NCBI GenBank assembly: GCA_028023455.1
Contig: JAQFVV010006208.1
Coordinates: 3,394,963 to 3,458,962, forward strand
Source of the DNA: Epiperipatus broadwayi
Lineage: Eukaryota; Onychophora; Udeonychophora; Euonychophora; Peripatidae
DNA: 64,000 bases
Reading direction: 5' to 3'
The notes beneath the pieces are model-generated. The model did not search any database. It was given only the letters and a program-made list of their open reading frames with translations, and was not told where the DNA came from. Positions 9,690 to 19,207 of the stretch are shown one piece after another (the stretch's first letter is position 1; each line of letters begins with the position of its first letter). The translations under genes were made by a program, and so were the position numbers.

Positions 9690-10271
9690 TAGCAGCCATC
9701 CTACACAAGATAAACTACTGACACAACTAGATCTTTACAACAATCTAATCATCAAGAAGTTGAGACATTGGGTCTTTGAACCCAAATATATTGATTTAAT
9801 ATTCAAATACAACATGACCTCTCTACCCACAAATCATTTTTGGTGACACAGAGAGACTTCCAGTGGCTAGACATTCAATGTAGCCTCTGCAGGTTTCAAG
9901 AGGAGCCGTTACAACACCTCTTCTACTGCTGTCCATTTTTGGGTCAGCTGCGGGTCATGATAGTATCAAATGTACCACCAAACAGTAGGGATGTTCTTTC
10001 ATTAAAGAGAGCACTTAAGACTGGCGTCTTTGCAGTCATTAGGATGGTGATCTTCATTCACTTCACAGTGTGTTTTATGAGGTGCCATCTAGTCTTCAAG
10101 CAGTCCAACCTCAATCCTTGGACAATTTACAGGAACACTATGAGGAGAATGAAAAGTAGAGACCGTCTTCTGGTGCTTGAAAGATTGCACGAAGATACCT
10201 GGGTGCCTCACTTCCTTCCAGACGATGGACTAACACCTCAGAGTGTAATTGTACCAATGCAAAATTTGTAA
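9690..10271 (+). pseudogene. LINE C-terminal fragment with CCHC knuckle
   Basis: The open frame 9840-10271 continues a frame that starts further upstream (about 9700, readable as ...LYNNLIIKKLRHW...) but is cut by a stop just before 9840. It has CSLC, then QHLFYCCP, giving the C-x2-C...H-x4-C knuckle after a LINE reverse transcriptase, and further down an HEDTWVPHFLPDDG block. The order and spacing match the minus-strand fragment at 1766-2157. No reverse transcriptase catalytic domain is left. It is a dead 3' end, not a host gene. Confidence 0.75.
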
Positions 10272-10814
10272 TGTAACTAACGATGAATGTAACATGATTT
10301 AAGATCATGATTAAACTTCTTATCTCTTAATAATAATAATAAAAAACTATCAATATTTAGAAAATCAGATAATAGAATGAACATAAACTACCAATTAAAA
10401 ATTTATTAGTAATTTGATATAGGGCTGAAATATATTTCAAAAATCAAAATGAATACAACAATTATGTAATCATATAGACAGCTGCTTGGAAAATCATGTG
10501 ATAATCAAGAACCTAAACAGAAGGTTAAGAATCAGATTTATATTTAAATGACTAAATAGATTTTTTTTTTCTTCTGTCAACTGAGAATTAATTCTAGAAA
10601 CTTTTAGCTTATGAATCCACCATTCTATAAATCATATTTAGCATATTGCATTTATAAGCTTTTAATAATAAATAACACTTTCAAATAAATTGTATACGTT
10701 ATTAAAGAGAAGTTTTACATATTTGATTAGGAGGGTCAGAAAATATTAAAAGATTTTTGCAAAAACTAAAATAATAAATCTTAAGGAATATCAATCAATT
10801 AATAGTATTCTGTC
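10272..10814. other. AT-rich intergenic sequence, no gene seen
   Basis: No conserved frame; a T10 tract at about 10561. Confidence 0.5.
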
Positions 10815-11400
10815 TAATGGATAGGTCCAGAAAGCAGTCACATCACCGACTTCATCCATTTTGTCACTGTTTTCTTCACCACCCAGCTCTTCAATTCCAC
10901 CTAACTCCAGCAATGTCAATCTTTTCCATTCTTTATTCTTGTTTCCACTCACCATTCCTTCTAAAATGTCTTCAATTCCATGTAACTCTTCCCATCTCTT
11001 ATATCATCCAGCAATAACAATCTTTTCCATTCTTTATTCTTGTTTCCATTCGCCATTCTCTGCTATACTTTCTTCTTGATATATGTCCAATCTAATTTAT
11101 CTTTCTAATTTCCTCCAACAATCTTTTTTCATTTACTATTTTCAAAACTTCATTTATCCAACTGATTCTTTTCATCATTCTCCATAACCCACCTTAAAGG
11201 CTTCCAATTTGTTCCTAATTTTATTACTGCGTCCACATTTCACAGCTGTACAATACTACAAAATACACATAGCATTTAATTAATCTTCTCCTTAATTCTC
11301 TCTTCAAAGGTCCACAAAATATTTTCTTTCTCTTAGTAAATGTTTTCTTTATCAATGCTATTCTTATCAGTGAATATATTAAAGTAAATATATTAAAATA
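10815..11400 (-). pseudogene. LINE reverse transcriptase C-terminal remnant, second family
   Basis: On the minus strand the piece near 11224-11350 reads FCGPLKRELRRRLIKCYV followed by YSCEMWTQ, matching the usual LKKELRKRLxKCYVWSVxLYGCETWT block after the palm of RTE-like reverse transcriptases. Downstream pieces (RMMKRISW, VNEKRLL) in shifted frames continue the same domain to about 10830. Frameshifts and stops are frequent. This family differs from the one at 28679-29720. Confidence 0.7.
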
Positions 11401-11454
11401 AATTATGATATGCAAGTAATTCTTAGTGTAATAAGAGATCATATGACCACCACT

Positions 11455-11655
11455 TCTTATGCTTGTGTATAACTGTTTTAAAACAGGCAAACTCACTATA
11501 CGTATTGCCACACACAGATATACACAAGCATAAGAAGTGGTGGTCATGTGATGTTTATTGGCTTAAATTAAAACAGGCAAACTCACTATACGTATTGCCA
11601 CACACAGATATACACAAGCATAAGATGGTGGTCATGTAATGTTTATTGGCTTAAA
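11455..11655. repeat. Family A terminal pieces in tandem
   Basis: An 87-bp unit (aaaacaggcaaactcac, tatacgtattgccacacac, agatatacacaagcataag, tggtggtcatg) occurs twice in a row, at about 11479-11565 and 11566-11650. These are the outer ends of family A elements. An inverted piece of the same end lies at 11450-11475. Confidence 0.7.
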
Positions 11656-12060
11656 AGCAATCCTGCCTAATAGGATAGTGGTGGCTATGGTTATTAAAGA
11701 ACCAAAGACACCAAAGTGTATGGGTACTGAACTGAGTTCAGACCCATATGACTATATAAGCTAATGGCTTGGATTGAAAACATTAAGGTGTTTTCAGTTT
11801 AAGACTCATAGTTTTGTAGTTAAGTGGAGATAAAAGGTGGCTGCTGGAGGGTTGCATTACATCATAAGATCTAGATGCAGTGCTCTCAGATCCAAGGCTC
11901 CTCACTGATGAAGGCCACAAGCCAGAAACTAGTCTGGGGATATTGGATGAATAGGCACTAGATGGGGATTTTATGCACAAGCCTTCTGGCATCCATTGAT
12001 TACTCTAGCTTGCTGTGTGTGGAATACGTATAGTGAGTTTAGCTTGTAATAAGAGATCAT
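11656..12060 (+). repeat. Family A repeat, full body
   Basis: It runs through ctgatctagatgcagtgctct, the hammerhead-like segment (11890-11948), ggcactagatggggatttt, ggcatccattgattactc and the outer gtgtgtggaatacgtatag end. The open frame 11783-11992 on minus is an accidental frame through this repeat; the same frame recurs at 18046-18270. Confidence 0.7.
11890..11948 (+). ncRNA. Hammerhead-like motif, family A
   Basis: The core is CUGAUGA (11905-11911), GGC-cacaa-GCC flanked by an A and an A, then GAAA (11925-11928). Helix III is ACUAGU, a perfect palindrome, and the triplet is GUC ending at 11934. Helix I: UGGGGA pairs with UCCUCA next to the core, and after an internal loop UUGGAU pairs with AUCCAA. 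The unusual point is the A-A opposition at position 10.1/11.1, where active hammerheads normally have G-C, so activity is doubtful. Confidence 0.6.
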
Positions 12061-12109
12061 ATATCAAGCATTAATATTTTTTATTTACCCTTATAAATAC
12101 ATATAAGGC

Positions 12110-12370
12110 TTTAACCTTAATACTATGCACCTTGCATGCTTAATTTTACCACGAGAGGGACTTCTACAAATCTTAACCCAAGATTACGACTTTATAAAGA
12201 TAAGAGCGGCCATCTTATCTTCAACCTACTTTCTAATTATATAGGCAAATCTGAAGCATTTTGATTTGAGAGTGTGAAGCTAGTAAGTTCTTCACTAATT
12301 AAGACCACTACCTCATTTAGAAATCAACATTCATGAAATCTTTCAATTCACAGCGAGTTAACATTTATAT
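12110..12370 (+). repeat. Family D repeat
   Basis: It shows caccttgcatgctta, cgagagggacttct, then agataagagcggccatcttatctt (hairpin), tataggcaaatctgaagca, gagagtgtgaagc and a distal gaaatctttcaattcac. Noncoding. Confidence 0.6.
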
Positions 12371-12553
12371 CGTATAATTAGAAATATTTCGAATCAAGAT
12401 TCCCTAAGAAAATCATTTAAAAAAACCCCACTGCTTTATTAAAGTAAATTATTAATTATACATTTTTATTCATCTGTGATATATTTTGATTATTCTTAGA
12501 CAATCATTTTCATTCTATAAGGAAATAATTTATAAATGTGTATTACTGTATCT

Positions 12554-12611
12554 AAATTTATACACACCTTTGAGTATGAAATAAATTTATACACACCTTT
12601 GAGTATGAAAT
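12554..12611 (+). repeat. 29-bp tandem duplication
   Basis: Two perfect copies of a 29-bp unit beginning aaatttatacacaccttt. A local duplication only. Confidence 0.8.
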
Positions 12612-12889
12612 ACTCTAATATGTATTATTTCAGCATATATTAAAAAAAAATACAAATGCTATACCAAATTGAAATTGAATCAGCAAAGCATAATAATATA
12701 TGAATTGTATTTTACAAGATAGATGTTATATCTTTGTTCTTTTTTTTTCCTTTGTGCCATTCTCTTATTATGCAACATTATATTAGTAAGATGTTTTAAT
12801 ATTATTTAATGAGTTTCAGAGATTTTCCATCCTTGTTTTATCTTTGGTTAAGATAGTTAGATAACCATTTACTAATAAATATTGTATGT

Positions 12890-13235
12890 AACAGGCAAAA
12901 CTTTCCATACAGTAGTACCACCCTGTGTCAACCAGAGTAATCAATGGATGCTAGAAGGCTTTTGCATAAAATCCCCATCTAGTGCCTACTCATCCAATAT
13001 CCCCAAGGCTCAATCACCGACGAAGGCCATAAACCAGAAACTAGACTGGAGATATTGGATGAGTAGGCACTAGATGGGGATTTTATGCAAAAGCCTTCTG
13101 GCATCCATTGATTACTCTGGTTGACACAGAGTGGTACTACTGTATGGAGAGTTTTGCCTGTTTTAATAACAGTTACGTGCTAGCATAAGAGATGGTGATC
13201 GTGTGTAAATATTGTATGGTTAACTAAGTTGGCTA
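12890..13235. repeat. Family A fold-back element
   Basis: The left arm 12892-13004 and right arm 13047-13160 are near-perfect reverse complements (gcaaaact...catccaatatcccca and its complement). In the centre the hammerhead-like core is mutated (CCGACGA instead of CUGACGA). The outer right flank continues with gctagcataagagatggtgatc as in other family A copies. Confidence 0.8.
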
Positions 13236-13699
13236 GGTCTGATTAGATTTTTTTTAAAAAATCTCAATTTTACCCAGCCAGAATTCAAACTCAAATTATA
13301 GAAAACAGATCACTACAGAGACTATTTTTTTTTTAAAAAAAGAATATAATATATGCTGTTGTCCCTGATTATAGAACTCCCACCTTTTTAATCTTCAATT
13401 AAATAGTACTCATTGAACATTCTTTTACATAAATGTGAATAAGTTTAAAACGGTGTAGATTATTTTTCTCTTTTTTATCTGAATATGAGTCTTTAAAAAA
13501 AATAGATGTGACTTAAATAGTGAAAAGCAAATAATAATAAGACATTTTCTTTAATGATTTATTTAAATTCATTGTATTTAATAATATTATGGAAAATATA
13601 AAACTATGAAACAGTATTATCTTATTGATAAAAATGAAATATTAATGCAAAATGAAATGAAATGACTGAATTTAATATATTAAAAAATAATAGTTTACG

Positions 13700-13965
13700 A
13701 GATGCCAAACTAATAGTCAAGGTTTATTTAAAATTCTTACAGAGCTTATACAAAAATCAAAGTATAAAATGCGTTTTGACCACTGACCACATAAAGCCGA
13801 AGACAAAGAAACAACTCGATATACAGAAAAGACTCTTATTATAAGATCTTCTCATTTGCATAAATTTGCATCGCTCTTAATCAATTTATTTATTCACAAA
13901 ATGGCTATGAATATGAGGATCCTGGCCCTCGAAAGCGCTTAGCCACATACTTAGATACAGATATT
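13700..13965 (+). repeat. Penelope-type 3' end fragment (inferred)
   Basis: The block tatgaggatcctggccctcgaaagcgctt (split as gagg...cctc then gaaagcgct, about 13912-13940) matches tatgaaggcaagatcctttgaaagcgct on the minus strand at 44970-45000, where it sits just downstream of a Penelope endonuclease tail. The gagg/cctc stem followed by gaaa looks like the back half of a hammerhead, but the CUGA part is mutated. Assignment is by this match only. Confidence 0.45.
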
Positions 13966-14280
13966 TAGTTTATATCAATCTGTATTAATATTTCTTTGTC
14001 TTCAGCTGTGTGTGTTCATGCATTTTAGGGCATTTTATATTAGCCACAAAGTCTAAACTTTTTGCTCATTTCAAAAATCAATCAAACTTTTAATTTTAAG
14101 AAAGACCATTTTGTTATTCTAAAATGATCTAAGACATAAAACTTTTCAAGCAAGAGTAATTTAACCTAATAAATGTATGATGGTATTTTTTATTAATTTA
14201 CCATATGGAGTTTATTTAGATAGTTTAACAATTAACAAAAAATATTAAAGGAATCAAATTCCAATCAGGAGAATAGCTTT

Positions 14281-14530
14281 ATTAAGTCCTTTAATTCTAT
14301 CCCTATAGCCATATATTTGGCAGTTACTAGCTTTATGTTTCATGGTGTGTATTTATCCACATCTAAGTAGATCAATGGCTGTTAAATTCCATTTATGAAG
14401 TAGATGAATGTAATGACCATGGATAGTCTTGAATCTATATTGATGAGTCTTCAAACATCTAAGAAGATAAAATTCAGCTGGCTTTACTGTTGGATCAGGA
14501 AAAAATTGACCAGAAACTTAGAAGGTGAAA
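14281..14530 (-). pseudogene. Possible coding fragment of unknown origin
   Basis: The minus strand is open for about 45 codons with a sensible composition (LLRCLKTHQYRFK, then IHGHYIHLLHKWNL, ending at a stop after LLRCG). I do not recognise the family. Its place among retroelement pieces suggests a LINE or Penelope fragment. Confidence 0.25.
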
Positions 14531-14554
14531 CTATATCCTGAGTTATTGGTAAAT

Positions 14555-14860
14555 CTACTTAAAAACTTTTTATATATTCTCTGAGGCAACTTCTTTTCCA
14601 ATATCTGGTAAAGAATGTTATATAATGCGTGTGCCAATAGCTCTTAACAAGCTTTTCAGAACATCCCTATCCCCAGATCGGTTTCTAGCTCTGGCTTTCG
14701 TCAGTGAGGTGCTAGGACTTTTTATATATTTTCTGAGGCAACTTCTCTTCCAATATCTAATAAAAAATGTTATATAATGAATGTGTCCCAGCTTTTCAGA
14801 ACATTCCTATCCCCAGATCGGTTTCTAGCTCTGGCTTACGTCAGTGAGGTGCTAGGATAT
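14555..14860 (-). repeat. Family G tandem unit (about 141 bp, two copies) with hammerhead-like motifs
   Basis: The unit starting actttttatatatt is repeated head to tail at about 14564 and 14707. Each unit ends in a hammerhead-like segment on minus (14663-14717 and 14803-14858), placing the two motifs 140 bp apart, the arrangement seen in retrozyme dimers. Confidence 0.7.
14663..14717 (-). ncRNA. Hammerhead-like motif, family G, unit 1
   Basis: The minus strand reads CUGACGA, then AGC-caga-GCU flanked by A on each side, then GAAA, ACCGAU and the triplet AUC. Helix I pairs UGGGG with CCUCA, then UAGG with CCUA beyond an internal loop. As in family A, position 10.1/11.1 is A-A. The second unit (14803-14858) has CUGACGU, losing the essential A9. 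Confidence 0.5.
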
Positions 14861-15240
14861 TCAAGCATTAGATTTCAAATACCAGGTTAAGCCCAGAACT
14901 TTATCTAATGTTTAACTATTAAGTAGAAAATCTGAAATTTTCAGACATCCATATGTTTGCAAATCCAGCTATCTAACTTAAATAGCCATATGGGACTGAA
15001 CTAAGTTCAGATACACCACATATTAATAGCTTTAGCAATATAAAATTGCCAAATCCTTAAGAGCAATAACAATAATTGCAAGGAAATCAAATCATATATC
15101 ATGTGACTTAATTTAATAAGCTTACATTACAAATGTCATATAATGAGCATTATATACTGGTATGCTCATTATATAACATTTGTAATACAAGCTTATTAAG
15201 TTAAGTCACATAATATATGACCTGATTTCCTTGCAATCTG
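14860..15240. repeat. Family G body with terminal palindrome
   Basis: This body recurs at 17200-17420 and around 28555-28680/29721-29850. At 15085-15235 an arm of about 70 bp (ggaaatcaaatcatatat...atgctcattatat) is followed by its near-perfect reverse complement, so the element ends head to head. Noncoding. Confidence 0.7.
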
Positions 15241-15597
15241 GTAAAGAAATGTGTGGATGAATGATGGCTTTCCCATAGGCCACTCTATAAATAGCAAACA
15301 TTACCATTTGAAACAAAATGTCTTTTCATGTAAGCCAGACTTGATGTTAATGAACTCCTGATTAAAGATGGCAAATAATGAAAGTATACATAAATAAATA
15401 AAGTATAAATGAATTAAAAATGAATAATTCTAAGAGGGTGTATTAGAACAGTGTTTGGGTTATGAATATACTTATTAAATGTACTTGAAAAAATAACAAT
15501 ATAATTTTGTTGGTGGGGAGGGAAATATGGACTCAATCACAAAGCTTATTTAATATTTGTAATTACTGAATTAATACATTTACTTACTACAAAAATA

Positions 15598-16023
15598 ATA
15601 ATGTGAAAGGCTAAAACCTTTGACAGAAGCACCTTAAAAATGCTTATATGATAGCCAATCAGATGTAATAATGACTGCATAGGAAACTCTCAAGTCAAAA
15701 CACAAGGCAGAGATTTTACGAAAAAAAGATGGTTCCCACCTTCTTCTCTACTTAAATTTATATATAAATAAGCCAGTCTTAAGTATTTTGAAATGAGAGC
15801 ATGAAGCTTTAAACACCTTCACATTTAAATCATTAAATATTATACATAAATTAACAACGTGAAATCTTTCGATTTACTATGAAATAATTTTCAAATTCAC
15901 TGAATTGATAACAACAAATGTAAATATATCAATTTATGCAGTCATTATTACATCTGATTGGCTGTCATATAAGCATTTTAAGGCACTTCTGTCAAAGGTT
16001 TCAGTCTTTCACATTATTATTAT
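15598..16023. repeat. Family D fold-back element
   Basis: The left piece 15600-15690 (gtgaaaggctaaaacctttg...gattggctgtc in inverse sense) is mirrored at 15935-16020. Between them lie the family D hairpin (aaaagatggttcccaccttctt) and the aagtattttgaaatgagagc block. The frame 15905-16105 is accidental. Confidence 0.7.
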
Positions 16024-16655
16024 TATATATAAATTAAATATATTTACTACAAGAATGCATATATTTATCTTTTACCGAGAAAAGTTTTTTTTCAAAAAGA
16101 TTTAATGCTGCATTAGTATTTTGCATTTAACAAAAAAAAAAATATATATTAATGATTAATAAAACATAATATTTTTATTTAACTTTTCTTGATATAAACT
16201 TTTACATTAGTTAATCAAATTTATTCAATAATTTTTCAAATATAAGAGTCAGGTAAAAAAAAAATCATTTTTGATACACTATAGTGGATAGTTGAGCCCC
16301 TCAAAAAAAATATTAATATTGTGATTTTAAATTAAAAATTTTAAAATATATCAAATATTAATTAACTACACTTAATTTTCATTAAAATATTTATTTAAAA
16401 AAAGTAATCTAGCTATCCATAAGGAAAATATTTCTGTCACATTATAATTTTAATCAAATTATTCACAGAAATATATAATTTTATCTGCAGTTTGTTCTTC
16501 TAGAAGTCTAGCATTAATATGCTCTTTCAGCCCACCAGATAAAACTCTAATACTATAAAAGGAAAATTAAATTAATATTACAATATTGGACCAGAGAATA
16601 ATAAAAAGGGTTCTATATGTACGCAAAATGCATAAAATTGAAATATCATTCTTTA

Positions 16656-16738
16656 GTATCTTTATACATTCAAATGAATTTGGTAATTAATTATAGTATC
16701 TTTATACATTCAAATGAATTTGATAATTAATTATAGTA
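16656..16738 (+). repeat. 41-bp tandem duplication
   Basis: Two copies of tagtatctttatacattcaa... in direct order with one mismatch. A local duplication with no spacer, so not a CRISPR. Confidence 0.8.
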
Positions 16739-16999
16739 AATGGGTAGAATAAATGATATGGCTTGAACTAAATAATGCAAAATGTCAACTTGAGACATGT
16801 AATCAGTTTATTATGTCTGTCCTCATGTTCCTAAATAATCTGAATGTATTGAAAAGGTTCTTAGAAAAGATCATTATTTATAGGTTCTGATTAAATTGAA
16901 AGATTACTTTCCAAAACTATTATAGTAATTTAATTAAATTAAAAGAAAAAATATTCTTAATATTAAATTCTAACTTTAATTATAAAGTTAATTATTAAG

Positions 17000-17420
17000 G
17001 TTAATTATTAAGTGCTTGGCTTTGGGTTGGTATTTTTAGATGTAGTGTCTGAACCTACCCTGGCACCTCTCTGAGGAGTGACAAAGCACGAAACCATGGT
17101 CAGGGACTGGGGGGGGGGGGGGTTCCTGACAGAGATATTTTAAGTACTGGCTCTGGCTAAGCATTTATCATAAAGCTTGTTGAGGAATTGGCAATCCTCA
17201 TTGTTTATAACTTACAAGCTTAAGAGATATGATCATGTGATCTATGATATTTTGACTATTTATAGTCTCTGCCTTAAGTCTTATGCAATGTTATATTGCT
17301 AAGACTACTAATATATGGTATGGCTGATCTATCAGCCCCATATAGCTATTTGAGTTGGATAGCTGAGTTTGAAAACACGTAGATGTTTGAAAATTGCAGA
17401 TTTTCCACTCGAGAGATAAC
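17000..17420 (+). repeat. Family G copy with variant hammerhead
   Basis: The body 17200-17420 matches 14880-15110 in the opposite orientation (gctatttgagttggatagctg and similar blocks). It carries the hammerhead-like segment at 17055-17112 and a G14 tract at about 17110. That tract lies in the loop of an 8-bp hairpin, tcagggac/gttcctga. Confidence 0.6.
17055..17112 (+). ncRNA. Hammerhead motif, family G variant, canonical core
   Basis: CUGAGGA (17071-17077), helix II GUG/CAC with loop ACAAAG (17078-17089) starting with the preferred G-C pair, GAAA (17090-17093), helix III ACC/GGU with a two-base loop (ACCAUGGU is an 8-base palindrome), and the triplet GUC ending at 17101. Helix I is weak: AGGG pairs with CUCU near the core and a distal GGG can pair with CCC. 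The core is better than in family A; the poor helix I is the main doubt. Confidence 0.55.
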
Positions 17421-18094
17421 TTTTAATTATATAATGTTTCACTTGTTTTAATGAAATTTACAAGAAATTTCATATGCTCTAAAACGAATTACATTTTTGA
17501 GGGGGAAAAACTACAGAAGAAAATGGTGGTAAATTTAGAGATGTTCCAGAAAAGAGGTGATACATTTATGAATATAAAATATGAATTGAAATAAAATGAT
17601 TGACAGAATACCTGATTATTAAATAGATACAAAATGAAATGTATGAATGAATACCTAGTATTGCGTAAATAAAATTATACAAAAGAGTTAGGCCTAAATA
17701 CTCTGTTACTTTATAAATATTAACAAGAATTTCTTAATTTTATTAGTAGTTCTTAACATAGAAATCTCCACTGAATGTATATTTTCATTATAATTATTAT
17801 TTTATTGAAATATAAAAGTATTTAATTGTAAAATGATCTGTTATTGAAGAAAATAGAATAAAAGATCAACTCATTTCATTTTAATAAAAAAGTTAATCAT
17901 TATTATGTGAATATGTATGTATTAATCCTAAGTTTTATTCAATTAAGCTATATAATATTAAGTACATACAGTAATCAAGAATTAAATCTATAATTTAATT
18001 TCATTATAACAAATCCTATAAGGAAGTTCTGATGTTGAAATTATCTCATTGTTCCAAGTTATTATCTTTTAATTCTTTTATTAATAAACATTTA
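17421..18094. other. AT-rich intergenic sequence, no gene seen
   Basis: No open frame or known repeat. Confidence 0.5.
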
Positions 18095-18360
18095 TTAAAT
18101 TTTAAAACAGGCAAAACTATACGTATTGCCATACACAGTAAGCTAGAGTAATCAATGGATGCCAGAAGGCTTGTGCATAAAATCCCATCTAGTACCCACT
18201 CATCCAATATCCCCAGACTAGTTTCTGGCTTGTGGCCTTCGTCAGTGAGGAGCCTTGGATCTAAGAGCACTGCACCTTGATCTTAGGATCTAATACTCTA
18301 GCTTGCTGAGTGTGGCAATACGTATAGTGAGTTTCGCCTGCTTTTGGTCATGTGATGTTT
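18095..18360 (-). repeat. Family A repeat
   Basis: The full order is preserved: aaaacaggcaaaact end, tatacgtattgccataca, ggatgccagaaggcttgtgc, then the hammerhead-like segment (18202-18260, minus), and the opposite end ggcaatacgtatagtgag at about 18311. The frame 18046-18270 is accidental. Confidence 0.75.
18202..18260 (-). ncRNA. Hammerhead-like motif, family A
   Basis: The minus strand has CUGACGA, A, GGC-cacaa-GCC, A, GAAA, ACUAGU and the triplet GUC, with helix I UGGGGA/UCCUCA and UUGGAU/AUCCAA. It is the same as 11890-11948 except for U to C at core position N7, which any base may fill. The A-A at 10.1/11.1 is present here too. Confidence 0.6.
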
Positions 18361-19207
18361 AGTTATTAAATTTAAGAATAATCTCTTTCATCTGATAGAA
18401 ATATGCCCCCCTCCTCAACTTAAGTAAATAATTTAAACATGTGACTGAGCACATTATCTGATCTTTTTCTCCTCGTGTATTTTCACATCATCATATTTTG
18501 TTACAATAAATGTATATTTAAAAAAAAAGATATTTATATCAATAAAATAATGTTGCAATATTGTAAATATTAAATTTAAAATATATTGTAATTATTTTCA
18601 CCACTTTTTAAAAAATTCCCAAAATAACGTTGTGAGTTACAATATAATTTTACTTATATCTCATAAACATTAGCATATATAATTAAGCTTTTATATGATA
18701 TATATGTGTGCATACATAAACACTTTCTTAAATGAATACTTTTGATGACATCTATTTATTTCAAAAAATAAAAAACATTATAGTTCACTATACTAGTTGC
18801 AAAGACAACATTAATTACTTTAAACATGTACTTTGCGTGTGTCTGTTTGTCTTTTATCTAGAATGAAATACATATTTTTTAATTTTGTCATATATATATA
18901 TTTAATTTTGTTTCTTTAATAATAAGCATAAAAATTAAAATTGGAAAAGTTCTACAACAATTTGCTGCTATCCATATTATCACAGAATTTTAGAAAACTA
19001 CATAAAAACATGAGTGTAATATTCACTTTTCTCTGTTGGTAATCAACACTTATTTAATACAAGAGTTAAACTTGGTATAGTAATAACTGAATATCTTAAG
19101 AAGTTTTGAAATAAATAAATTTTGAATACATTACGTGGTGTAGTCAATTAATTTACTTTGTGCTCTATTTTATATAAATACAATAAGCAAAAAACAAAAT
19201 CGCAAGC
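18361..19207. other. Downstream flank of the zinc-finger gene
   Basis: AT-rich sequence with no other gene. On the minus strand, past the stop, there is an ATTAAA-type signal (plus-strand tttaat at about 19053), a possible poly(A) signal roughly 150 bp after the stop; this is weak evidence. Confidence 0.4.

Noticed and set aside
11783-11992. Open frames sharing the peptide CIKSPSSAYSSNIP (also near 12882-13073, 18046-18270, 38361-38564)
   Set aside because: The same peptide recurs because family A recurs. It comes from noncoding repeat DNA on either strand and the frames differ in ends and length.
12554-12611. CRISPR-like direct repeat
   Set aside because: Only two adjacent units with no spacer, in a eukaryotic window. 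The same holds for 16656-16738.
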